Below, in pieces: positions 1 through 7,350 of a stretch of 22,748 nt of DNA. Each line of letters opens with the position of its first letter. Positions within the stretch are counted from its first letter, which is position 1. The notes below the pieces were generated by a model. The model was not told the DNA's origin. It saw only the letters and a list, made by a program, of their open reading frames with translations, and searched no databases. Position numbers and translations under genes: made by a program. Where the stretch lies: the NCBI GenBank assembly GCA_041665525.1, contig JBAYIS010000044.1, forward strand, positions 1 to 22,748, read 5' to 3'. The DNA comes from UBA8401 sp041665525. GTDB taxonomy: Bacteria; Bacteroidota; Ignavibacteria; UBA10030; UBA8401.

Positions 1-3
1 GTA

Positions 4-162
4 TCTCAAAAATACTTTTAAGCGTCATCGCGAGGAACCCCCGCATATTCATTGATAGGGTGACGAAGCGATCGGTGCGGTAGGTGCGTGATTTTTTTTT
101 ACTCCCTACACAGATTGCGTCGGCAAAAAACGCCTCGCAATGACAATTTTGGATTTTTGAGA
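4..162. repeat. Nested inverted-repeat element, MITE/REP-like
   Basis: Outer arms TCTCAAAAAT (4-13) and ATTTTTGAGA (153-162) are perfect inverted repeats. Inside them GTCATCGCGAGG (24-35) and CCTCGCAATGAC (133-144) pair with one mismatch, and a weaker third pair lies further in (GCGATC near 69, GATTGCG near 114). There is no ORF of note. The layout resembles the short non-autonomous palindromic elements scattered between genes in many environmental bacterial genomes. It lies downstream of the response regulator gene that ends at 230, so it may also fold at the end of that transcript. The family name is unknown to me. Confidence 0.6.
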
Positions 163-229
163 CCTGTTCTAGTCTCGGGGTCTATAAGATGCTGAAACAC
201 GCTCAGCAGGAAGGCAAAAGGTTTGAATA

Positions 230-889
230 TTACAGTTTATGCTTATTTTCAAGCGCAAATCGAAGAAGAGCGTTTTGACCCTGAAGATTTAATTTTGAGG
301 AGATATTGCTGCGGTGTGAATCGATTGTGCGGTGGCTGACGAAGAGTTCCTCGGCAATCTCTTTTGTAGATTTATTTTGACTAACAAGTTGTAGCACTTT
401 GCGTTCAGTCTGAGTTAACAATGATAGTACTGAAGTACCATCATTAGTAGATGTAATATTGTGCGCTCGATCGATGGTAAATGTTGAAAGCGCAGGACTT
501 ATGTAATATTTGCCTTCTGTAACAGCAATTATGGCGTTAACAATATCTGAAACAGCGCCATCTTTAAGAACATATCCAACCACCCCCGCATCCATCGCCG
601 CACTGAAAAAACTTTCGTCACTATGCATCGATAAAATGATCACTTTGCAGTTCAATTTTTTAGAGCGTATCACTTTCGCAATCTCAATGCCGGACATTTG
701 CGGCATATCGATATCGGTCAGCACTACATCCGGACGAAGTTCTTCAATTTTCTGAAGAGCATCAAGCCCGTTCCCCGCTTCGCCGCAAACCTCGAACTCT
801 TTTTCCGCCGCGATTAAATCGCGGAGCCCTTTGCGCATTATTGCATGATCATCGGCGATAAACACCCTTGTTGTTTTCTTCTCAGACAT
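230..889 (-). CDS. NarL/FixJ-family response regulator (REC + LuxR-type HTH)
   Basis: A 219-aa two-component response regulator that should bind DNA when phosphorylated. The N-terminal receiver domain (about residues 7-125) has the acidic pair D13-D14, the predicted phosphoacceptor D59 in a DIDMP motif, a conserved switch Ser in IILS and the conserved Lys in YVLKDG. The C-terminal LuxR/NarL helix-turn-helix (about 155-215) opens with LTQTERKVLQLV and continues through STKEIAEELFVSHRTIDSH. Length is normal for the family. Its ATG overlaps the last 8 nt of the upstream histidine kinase gene, which indicates translational coupling, so that kinase is almost certainly its partner. It resembles the regulator at 18177-18839 in size and architecture. 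Target genes cannot be read from the sequence. Confidence 0.93.
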   Translation of the reverse strand: MSEKKTTRVFIADDHAIMRKGLRDLIAAEKEFEVCGEAGNGLDALQKIEELRPDVVLTDIDMPQMSGIEIAKVIRSKKLNCKVIILSMHSDESFFSAAMDAGVVGYVLKDGAVSDIVNAIIAVTEGKYYISPALSTFTIDRAHNITSTNDGTSVLSLLTQTERKVLQLVSQNKSTKEIAEELFVSHRTIDSHRSNISSKLNLQGQNALLRFALENKHKL

Positions 890-3800
890 TTGTTCCCTTC
901 CCCCGGAAATGAAAACTGAATGTCGTCCCCGTTCCTTTAGAAGAGATGATATTCATTGTCCCTTCCAGCAGCTGCACACGCTCTTTGATATCGTTCATCC
1001 CCAACCCCTCCCTGTTCACAGAATCCTCATCCATTCCTTTTCCGTTATCAGAAATTGTCAGGTTGACCGCACTGTTTTCTTGAACCAATCGAATGGTTGC
1101 TGTCGTTGCATCCGCATGTTTCAGGATATTGTTCAGCACCTCCTGAATGATTCGCACAATGTTGATTTCCGAATTCTTCGGGAAAAAGCCGTCAATCATA
1201 TCGATCTCGCCGAGGATCTCAATTTTTTTCGTATTGCGAATCCGCTTCAGGATCGATTTGATCGTTTCGGTCAAACCGAGCCGGTCGAGTTCCGGCGGGC
1301 GAAGATCGTGGGAGATATTGCGGACCTCGGTGATGATATTCGACGCGGCGGCGGATTGCTCGTCAAGCATCCGTTTCAAGTCTTCATCCAATCCCATCTC
1401 GCGCAACTTCAATTGAAGATTGTGCTTCAGGATCAGCAGCTCCTGCCCGATGCCATCGTGCATTTCACGGGAAATTCTCTGCCGTTCTTTTTCCTGCCGG
1501 TCGATGAGCATTCCGGAAAACTGTTTTTGCCGCAGTTGCTCCGCTTCATGCTCTTTGTCGTAATTTCTTCTCAGCCGCCGCTTGTTCCACCGGTCAAAAG
1601 AACCAATAGCAATTCCAAGCACCACAACATAGGAAACATACGCCCACGGTGTACGATGCCACGGCGGAAGAATTCGCAAAGAATACTCGGCAACGACGCT
1701 TTCTTTACCGTAAAGATTTTTTCCTTTCACTTTGAATGTATAGTTACCTTCGTCCAGATTTGTGTAGACCGCAGAAGAGTTTAAAGACCACTCCGACCAC
1801 GTTTCATCGTAGCCAACCAGTTGGCGGCTGAAAACCGTTTTCGATTCATCATCAAAAAAGGGAGCGGCAAAATCGAATGCAACATCGTTGTACGTATATT
1901 CAATCGTATCCGTATTTCCCTTTTCGCCGAAATTGATAACGCTATCCCCTTTGATAGATACTTTGCGAATCAGTGTAAAAAAATCCCTGTCATAGTTTTT
2001 AGTATCAACGTTTGGATTGTAACGGTACAGTCCTTCCGATCCGCCGAACCAAACAACTCCATTGGAATCTTGATAAGTACAAGCCAATTCCATTTGAGGA
2101 AGTTTTCGGAATGGTGTATTGATCCATGAATATTTTCTATTGTTGTCTTGATTCAGAAACCCTGCGCGATAAGCTTTATTCGATGAGGGGAGAAGAACGA
2201 TCTTTCCGTCATTCAATTTTCTGATAACAAAAATATCCTGGTACTCTTCAGAAAGTACATCATTGACATTTTTGTACGATTCGAAACGATTTGTTATAGT
2301 GTTGTGAACATACAATCCTTTTTCCGTTCCAAACACAATATCATCGCCGAGAAAACATGGGTTTGCCTGACGCAATGAGGGTAATCCATCATTTTCAGTA
2401 TAATAACGAACACTTTGCGGCGTAAGAGGTTTATTCCTGTCCGGCGTTAAACGAATAATTCCCTGCACGTACGTGGAAATCCAAAGGTCGCCGTTCTTAT
2501 CTTCCACGCTCTCTTGAAGATTATCGTTTACTCCTTCAACAACACCTTCATCAACCCATTTCCCTTTCTGATACTTCATCGAAATTAATGAAGGATTGGA
2601 ACTGATCAAAATCCGCCGTGGATCTGTTGACGGGACAAGAAAGGCAGTCACGTGCGATGCAGAGCGAATCTGCGTTGCTGTTGTACCGTCGATATGATAG
2701 ACGCCGTCTGCAATCCCTGCCAGTAACATTTTTTTCTTTTCCGGTGTCGTGTAAACAAACAACTTCCAGCATTGGGCTACGGGAATTCCTGCGATCCGTT
2801 CAGGAATATTATTCTTGTTGATGAAATAGATTCCCCGAAATGTTGCAATATATAATTTACCGTCAAACCTGAGAACATCCATCACTGATCCTTCAAGACC
2901 GGAACCCTTGTTCCAATAACTCCACGCTGTTGACGTCTCGGTGCGGGTGATTCCATTTTCAGTGGAAAACCACAGGTGGTCGTCGGGCGATTTATATATC
3001 TGATACACGGAATTGACCGGAAGATTATTGGAGATGTTCCATTGTTGAAGTACGGTACCATCCGGGGAAATCATCTGTATACCTTTCCCGCTGCTCCCCA
3101 TAATGAAATTCTTCCCCGGTAATAGCAAGGAAGCATACATTGTGTTGTTATTAAGAAATGCCGTGTCGTGAAGCGTGAAAGCACTAACATTGTTGTTGCG
3201 GATGTGATGGACGAACAGACCGTGTTTCCGCGTCACGATTAAGAGTGAATCAGCAGAGAGCGATTGCACACTTCTCAGCGGTTTATGTTTATAAAAATCG
3301 GTTACGAGTTCGAGGGAATCATTGCCAATCCGTAAAATTCCACGTCCATTTTGCATTACGTAAATATTTTTCTCATGCCGGAATATTGTGGTAAATATTC
3401 CTCCTTCACCCCGGAGATATGTTTTTATCTGTTCTTGTGGATTGGAGGTGTATTTGAAAATAGCATCAACCGACATAAAATAGATATCATCGTTGTTCGC
3501 CAGCGTGAACCAGATAGCTTTGAATTTTAAATCTTGAGCGGGAATAAGACGCCGGAGCGAAACAAATCTTTTTTTACCCCGTTCGTCGGCAGAGAGAAAA
3601 CCAAAATCGTTTATTGCGCCGACATACAACCTCTTTTTCGTATCCTGCGCGAAAGGAAAGACAGTTGTTGAAACGTCGATTACCCTCCACCGTTCACCAT
3701 CATATTCAGCAATTCCGCCACCTTCAGACATTCCAAAATACATCACTCCTTTTTCGTCCTGAAATGCTCCCCAGACCTGAGCTGAATTGTCGTATTCCTG

Positions 3801-3908
3801 AGGAGAGTAATTGCGAATTAAAGGAAACCCGATTTCCTGTGGAAATACCAATGAAGTACAAATGAAGCAGCATAAAGAAAAAAATGACAATTGTGTCTGT
3901 TTTTTCAT
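882..3908 (-). CDS. Propeller-type sensor histidine kinase (Reg_prop, Y_Y_Y, HisKA_3, HATPase)
   Basis: A membrane sensor kinase of about 1008 aa. I chose the ATG at 3908 because it opens a signal peptide (MKKQTQLSFFSLCCF..., probable cleavage after VFPQ); an ATG at 3929 would add only seven residues. Order: a long periplasmic propeller (about 25-670) with Reg_prop repeats such as LWFSTENGITR, LWISTYVQGIIRL and VWFGGSEGLYRYNPN; a Y_Y_Y domain (about 680-740); one membrane helix (about 751-772); a HisKA_3 domain with phosphoacceptor H817 in REMHDGIGQEL; and a C-terminal HATPase_c with N-box IIQEVLNNILKHAD, DNGKGMD and GLGMNDI. There is no fused receiver or AraC domain, so it is a classical rather than a hybrid kinase. 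It overlaps the downstream NarL regulator by 8 nt. A hairpin terminator lies 39 nt upstream of the start. The ligand is unknown; in related proteins the propeller senses extracellular or periplasmic cues. Confidence 0.93.
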   Translation of the reverse strand: MKKQTQLSFFSLCCFICTSLVFPQEIGFPLIRNYSPQEYDNSAQVWGAFQDEKGVMYFGMSEGGGIAEYDGERWRVIDVSTTVFPFAQDTKKRLYVGAINDFGFLSADERGKKRFVSLRRLIPAQDLKFKAIWFTLANNDDIYFMSVDAIFKYTSNPQEQIKTYLRGEGGIFTTIFRHEKNIYVMQNGRGILRIGNDSLELVTDFYKHKPLRSVQSLSADSLLIVTRKHGLFVHHIRNNNVSAFTLHDTAFLNNNTMYASLLLPGKNFIMGSSGKGIQMISPDGTVLQQWNISNNLPVNSVYQIYKSPDDHLWFSTENGITRTETSTAWSYWNKGSGLEGSVMDVLRFDGKLYIATFRGIYFINKNNIPERIAGIPVAQCWKLFVYTTPEKKKMLLAGIADGVYHIDGTTATQIRSASHVTAFLVPSTDPRRILISSNPSLISMKYQKGKWVDEGVVEGVNDNLQESVEDKNGDLWISTYVQGIIRLTPDRNKPLTPQSVRYYTENDGLPSLRQANPCFLGDDIVFGTEKGLYVHNTITNRFESYKNVNDVLSEEYQDIFVIRKLNDGKIVLLPSSNKAYRAGFLNQDNNRKYSWINTPFRKLPQMELACTYQDSNGVVWFGGSEGLYRYNPNVDTKNYDRDFFTLIRKVSIKGDSVINFGEKGNTDTIEYTYNDVAFDFAAPFFDDESKTVFSRQLVGYDETWSEWSLNSSAVYTNLDEGNYTFKVKGKNLYGKESVVAEYSLRILPPWHRTPWAYVSYVVVLGIAIGSFDRWNKRRLRRNYDKEHEAEQLRQKQFSGMLIDRQEKERQRISREMHDGIGQELLILKHNLQLKLREMGLDEDLKRMLDEQSAAASNIITEVRNISHDLRPPELDRLGLTETIKSILKRIRNTKKIEILGEIDMIDGFFPKNSEINIVRIIQEVLNNILKHADATTATIRLVQENSAVNLTISDNGKGMDEDSVNREGLGMNDIKERVQLLEGTMNIISSKGTGTTFSFHFRGKGTNV

Positions 3909-3946
3909 GGGTGGAAAATACATAATCACGAATACAAAAACAAAAA

Positions 3947-3966
3947 GGGCGGAAGAGAATCCGCCC
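3947..3966 (-). terminator. Rho-independent terminator or attenuator hairpin
   Basis: Stem GGGCGGA/TCCGCCC (7 bp, GC-rich) with a 6-nt loop. Read on the minus strand it is followed by TTTTTGTTTTTG, a good intrinsic-terminator tail. It lies about 310 nt after the stop of the T9SS gene at 4277 and only 39 nt before the kinase ATG at 3908. It may simply end the upstream transcript, or it may attenuate transcription into the kinase gene. Confidence 0.7.
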
Positions 3967-4276
3967 AGGAATGATAGTGCATCGACTGAATTACTTCTTC
4001 AGTATTCCCGCCGTCGAGCTGCGGGATTTCTGTGCAATAGGAATAAGAGGTTTCTGAAAAATCCCAAATTGATGTCATTCCCCCCAACGGCCCAAAGGTC
4101 CAACGGACTCCTTCGGAGGATCCCATTGGGGGAATCTCGGTTTTTTGCCGAAATTAAAGTCTAAGATTTCTCGTTTGCCCCTTCTGCCGATCCAAAGGAT
4201 CACTTTGTGAAGGCATCCCTTCGGGAGTGTATTCGCTCGAAATAACCGTGAATAATTACTATTTCAGAATTCTCAA
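3967..4276. other. Structured intergenic spacer with a chain of short hairpins
   Basis: About 310 bp without a convincing gene between the T9SS gene ending at 4277 and the hairpin at 3947-3966. It contains a stem TCCCGC/GCGGGA (4006-4011 with 4021-4026). A larger inverted repeat, ATTCCCCCCAA (4077-4087) with TTGGGGGAAT (4126-4135), has one bulged C and encloses GTCCaacGGAC (4098-4108) and CTCCttcGGAG (4108-4118). Two more mini-hairpins are GATCCaaaGGATC (4189-4201) and TCCCttcGGGA (4216-4226). Four hairpins share three-nucleotide loops. It could be a palindromic repeat cluster, a 3' UTR, or a leader for the kinase transcript. Confidence 0.5.
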
Positions 4277-6052
4277 TTATTTTACCAGAAGCATTTTTTT
4301 CAATTGAACTTTGTGGCCGCTTTGTAGCCGCGCAAAGTACATTCCGCTCGACAGTTTTGATGCATTAAATGTTGCCGAATAATTTCCCGCTTCCTTCACT
4401 TCATTCACCAGCGTTGCTACTTCTCTGCCAATTGCATCATACACTTTTAAAGTAACGTGATTGTTTATTGGCAACTGATAACTGATCACTGTAGAAGGAT
4501 TAAATGGATTAGGATAGTTTTGGTCCAATTGATACGATAACGGTGCTTCATCGTCTTTCGATACTATTGTCGCTACAATTTGCTTATAGTGAAGAAATAT
4601 TGCAGAACCGATGAACGTAAAATAGTTTCCCGCGCTGTCGGCAATATTCAAAGGATAAAACGAGGGTCCCCACGACCCGTTCAACCAAACTTCGCCGGAT
4701 TGAAATGTGATATTGTTATGCTCATCGTACAAAGCGGTGTAGCGGAGTAGGTTTTCCCATTGTCCGTTTTTCCATTGTTCTGTTAGAAGCGAAAGCTTGT
4801 TCCCTTTCCCGTCATAGATCGAAAAATTTCGAAAATTATTCTCCCACTTTCCTGATTTCCACCGTTCATAGAGGAATGAAATTTGTTTTCCATTGGTATC
4901 GTACGTAAAGGTAAAAAGGGTATACCTTTCCCACTGCTGCCGCGCCGCCCACTGCTCAAGAAGATCCGATGTTATATTTCCGTGTTCATCATACGTTATT
5001 ATGCGACGTTCCAGATTTTCCCATTGCTCGTTTTTCCATACTTCCAGCAACGATGAAATATCGTTTCCGTTGTTATCATAAGCGTATGTGGTGCGGTCGG
5101 AATGTATCCATTGACCAATTAACCATTCCTGATCAACTACAGAAATTATTTTCCCGCGTTCATCGTGAGTATAAATAGAACGGAAAGAAAACTCAAGTTG
5201 GCCATCTGCCCACTGTTCATATAAAAAAACATCAGCGGTGTCATCATATGAGTAGCTGAGACGATCAAATTTATTCCATTGTTCGTTTGTCCAATGCTCA
5301 TCTAAATCCGATAGAATTTTGCCTTCGGCATTGTATGTGTATGTGTAGCGAGTTAAATTTTCCCATTGCCCATTAATCCAATGTTCGGATAAAAAGGAAA
5401 GTCTATTTCCATTTGCATGGTATGTTCTGGTATAACGGGTAAAGTACTCCCACTGTCCGTTCTTCCATTGCTCAGCTACTTCAGATATCTCCCGTCCGTT
5501 TTCATCATAGGCATAGGTGCCGCGGTAATTTTTGACCCAGTTTCCATTTTCCCTTTTGTCAATTACTTGGATAAGAAGTTTCCCGCCTGTAGTAAATGTA
5601 TGCGTATATCGTGTCGTGTCGCTAAAACTGTATACAACCGCAGTATCTATAGAGTAAATAAGTTTAATGGAATTATGAAATGGAGATTGTTTTGTAGTAC
5701 CATTTATTAGCAGATAACGTTCTCTTTCGAACAGATGAGGAAATACCGCTTCACGCTGAAACGATTCTTTCCCTCGATGCTTCATATACTCATCGGATAA
5801 GACACGCGCAGACCTAGCGATTTTTGAAACATTCGGATCTATAAACCCTATTGAAATATTTGCAATGGCACATGGCCCTGTGTGCCGCCGGACAGAAGTG
5901 TATGAGCTACCGATGTACATTGTATTTTTACCTACAACCGTAGTGTCATCAGTTCCATTTGTTGCATACATGTTGTTAATAACAGTTTGCGAAAACGAAG
6001 CTGCTGTGGATAAAAGCAATAGTGAAATAATTGCAGAAAAATAAAATTTCAT
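4277..6052 (-). CDS. T9SS-sorted surface protein with tryptophan-rich ~30-aa repeats
   Basis: A 591-aa predicted exported protein. The signal peptide is MKFYFSAIISLLLLSTAASFSQ. From about residue 165 to 480 it carries ten to eleven repeats of roughly 30 residues, each built like YDENGxxISxxxEQWKNGQWENxxRYT, with an invariant-looking pair of tryptophans around an N-G-Q core. Residues 509-591 are a type A T9SS sorting domain (LDQNYPNPFNP...KKMLLVK), so the product is expected outside the outer membrane. The start is supported by AAAGGA 7 nt upstream of the ATG. It is probably monocistronic, with the AhpD-like gene 129 bp upstream. The repeats recall YD-type surface repeats, but I do not recognise the family and propose no biochemical activity; a binding or adhesive role is inference. 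Confidence 0.88.
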   Translation of the reverse strand: MKFYFSAIISLLLLSTAASFSQTVINNMYATNGTDDTTVVGKNTMYIGSSYTSVRRHTGPCAIANISIGFIDPNVSKIARSARVLSDEYMKHRGKESFQREAVFPHLFERERYLLINGTTKQSPFHNSIKLIYSIDTAVVYSFSDTTRYTHTFTTGGKLLIQVIDKRENGNWVKNYRGTYAYDENGREISEVAEQWKNGQWEYFTRYTRTYHANGNRLSFLSEHWINGQWENLTRYTYTYNAEGKILSDLDEHWTNEQWNKFDRLSYSYDDTADVFLYEQWADGQLEFSFRSIYTHDERGKIISVVDQEWLIGQWIHSDRTTYAYDNNGNDISSLLEVWKNEQWENLERRIITYDEHGNITSDLLEQWAARQQWERYTLFTFTYDTNGKQISFLYERWKSGKWENNFRNFSIYDGKGNKLSLLTEQWKNGQWENLLRYTALYDEHNNITFQSGEVWLNGSWGPSFYPLNIADSAGNYFTFIGSAIFLHYKQIVATIVSKDDEAPLSYQLDQNYPNPFNPSTVISYQLPINNHVTLKVYDAIGREVATLVNEVKEAGNYSATFNASKLSSGMYFARLQSGHKVQLKKMLLVK

Positions 6053-6181
6053 AAAACATCCTTTAACTAGGCAACAGTATTACATATTATTGTTAGAAGT
6101 GAAAAAATAATTTAGCAGTACTGCCCCGTAGCGAGAATACCACCATCAGAGACATTACTTGTTGAATGCCTTTTTAAAGAA

Positions 6182-6760
6182 TCACAGTCTGGCAATAAGC
6201 AGTTGACGAAGCTCCTGTTCAAGTTCTAAATAAACATCATCGGGTTTTGCGCCTGTGGCGCTGAGTACCTTGGCAAAAAAATTGCGGGCTGCACATGCAA
6301 GAATCACATCAAGAATTTCTTGATCAGAAAATCCATAGCCATGCAATTCTTCAATATCATTCTCGTTAATTTCATGTGATTCCATAGTTACCTTCTGTGC
6401 AAAAGACATTATTGCAACTTCTTCCGGGGGAAGACCTGCAGTACGAAAATCTGTTACAATCGCCACCATTTGATCCAAACTGAAGAAATTTTTTCGTAAC
6501 ATGGTTCCGTGAGCAAGCATGCAATAATTACAGTGAAGCGCCATTGCCGACGAAAAAGTAGCCAATTCGTAAAGACGAAGTCTCATTGTGGGACGTATTG
6601 TTCCAATAAGTTTTTCCCAAGCATCATAGACTTCAGGTCGAAGACTAAAAGCTTTAACGTAATTTGCCACATATCCTGTTTTGGATTTATTTGCATTGTA
6701 TTGATCATTAACCAAACCCTGTGCCTGATCTTCAGAAATTGTTTTTATTAATGCTATCAC
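6182..6760 (-). CDS. AhpD-like / carboxymuconolactone decarboxylase-family protein
   Basis: A 192-aa soluble protein of the alkylhydroperoxidase D / CMD superfamily. The catalytic signature is intact: E65, C77, C80 and H84 in ELATFSSAMALHCNYCMLAH, with the same E-12-C-3-C-4-H spacing as the proton-relay site of mycobacterial AhpD. This supports a thiol-dependent peroxidase or disulfide-reductase type of chemistry rather than a decarboxylase, which lacks the CxxC pair. The all-helical sequence and length fit the peroxidase-related subfamily. The start is GTG at 6760, preceded by AAAGGAAAG; the nearby ATG is followed at once by TGA and cannot be used. It follows the cupin gene by 46 bp on the same strand, so the two probably form an operon. 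The reductant and substrate are unknown. Confidence 0.87.
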   Translation of the reverse strand: MIALIKTISEDQAQGLVNDQYNANKSKTGYVANYVKAFSLRPEVYDAWEKLIGTIRPTMRLRLYELATFSSAMALHCNYCMLAHGTMLRKNFFSLDQMVAIVTDFRTAGLPPEEVAIMSFAQKVTMESHEINENDIEELHGYGFSDQEILDVILACAARNFFAKVLSATGAKPDDVYLELEQELRQLLIARL

Positions 6761-6806
6761 ATTCTTTCCTTTTAATTATGGTTTAATAAAAAATTAAACA
6801 TCACCG

Positions 6807-7139
6807 CTAGTCTACTACAAAGACTTTAGCTCCAACAGCGGTTGTATAATGACGATGAGCCTCTGCATTATCCGCAACTTGATATCCGACACCCGGAGTA
6901 AGATTGAAGATGCGTCCGTCTTTTAATTCTACGCAAAACTCCCCTTCTAGACAGTAGAAGATGTGACCTTTTAAACACCAGTGATCCATTAGAAAGTTCG
7001 CAGAGTACTCAACAATGCGCATTCGAATGCTTCCAAAATTACAAGTCCGCCAGTATGCTGTTCCCGTCTCCCCTTTATGTTCTGTTGGTTCAATGTTAGT
7101 CCAATCCGTAGTACCGAACGGAATATTTACTATTTCCAT
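6807..7139 (-). CDS. Small cupin, DHCW-motif cupin fold family
   Basis: A 110-aa single-domain cupin, a typical length for the family. It carries the characteristic D52-H53-W54-C55 segment after a conserved GETGTAYWRT stretch (residues 23-32). Potential metal ligands are H53 or H59, E65 or E67, and H95 or H97; which of them bind metal cannot be decided here. The second half (VELKDGRIFNLTPGVGYQVAD) is the usual cupin motif 2 strand-turn-strand. No signal peptide is present, so it should be cytoplasmic. It is the first gene of a likely two-gene operon with the AhpD-like protein. Family members are widespread and mostly uncharacterised. The ATG has a weak purine-rich ribosome site (AGAAAGA). The pairing suggests a redox or detoxification role, which is inference. 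Confidence 0.85.
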   Translation of the reverse strand: MEIVNIPFGTTDWTNIEPTEHKGETGTAYWRTCNFGSIRMRIVEYSANFLMDHWCLKGHIFYCLEGEFCVELKDGRIFNLTPGVGYQVADNAEAHRHYTTAVGAKVFVVD

Positions 7140-7350
7140 AGCGCTATCTTTCTGTAAAGGCTTGTTGATTACTCTGATGAACTTACAATTGGGCCAAGGG
7201 GGGATTAACGAGATATTATGACAATAGTGATTCTCTTATACAGGTACAGGTATTTGATCCAACGTATGTGCGGGTGATTTGATTTGTAATGTGCATACCA
7301 GCGAAAGGCAAAATATTGATCACGCTCCCCTTATAATTATTGTTTAGTAA

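Noticed and set aside
909..1784. Long plus-strand ORF (291 aa) opposite the kinase
   Set aside because: It lies entirely antisense to the conserved HisKA_3/HATPase coding region and has no recognisable domain.
3811..4164. Small ORFs in the 3926-4164 spacer on both strands
   Set aside because: Their codons come from palindromic hairpin sequence and one overlaps the kinase start; no ribosome site or domain supports them.
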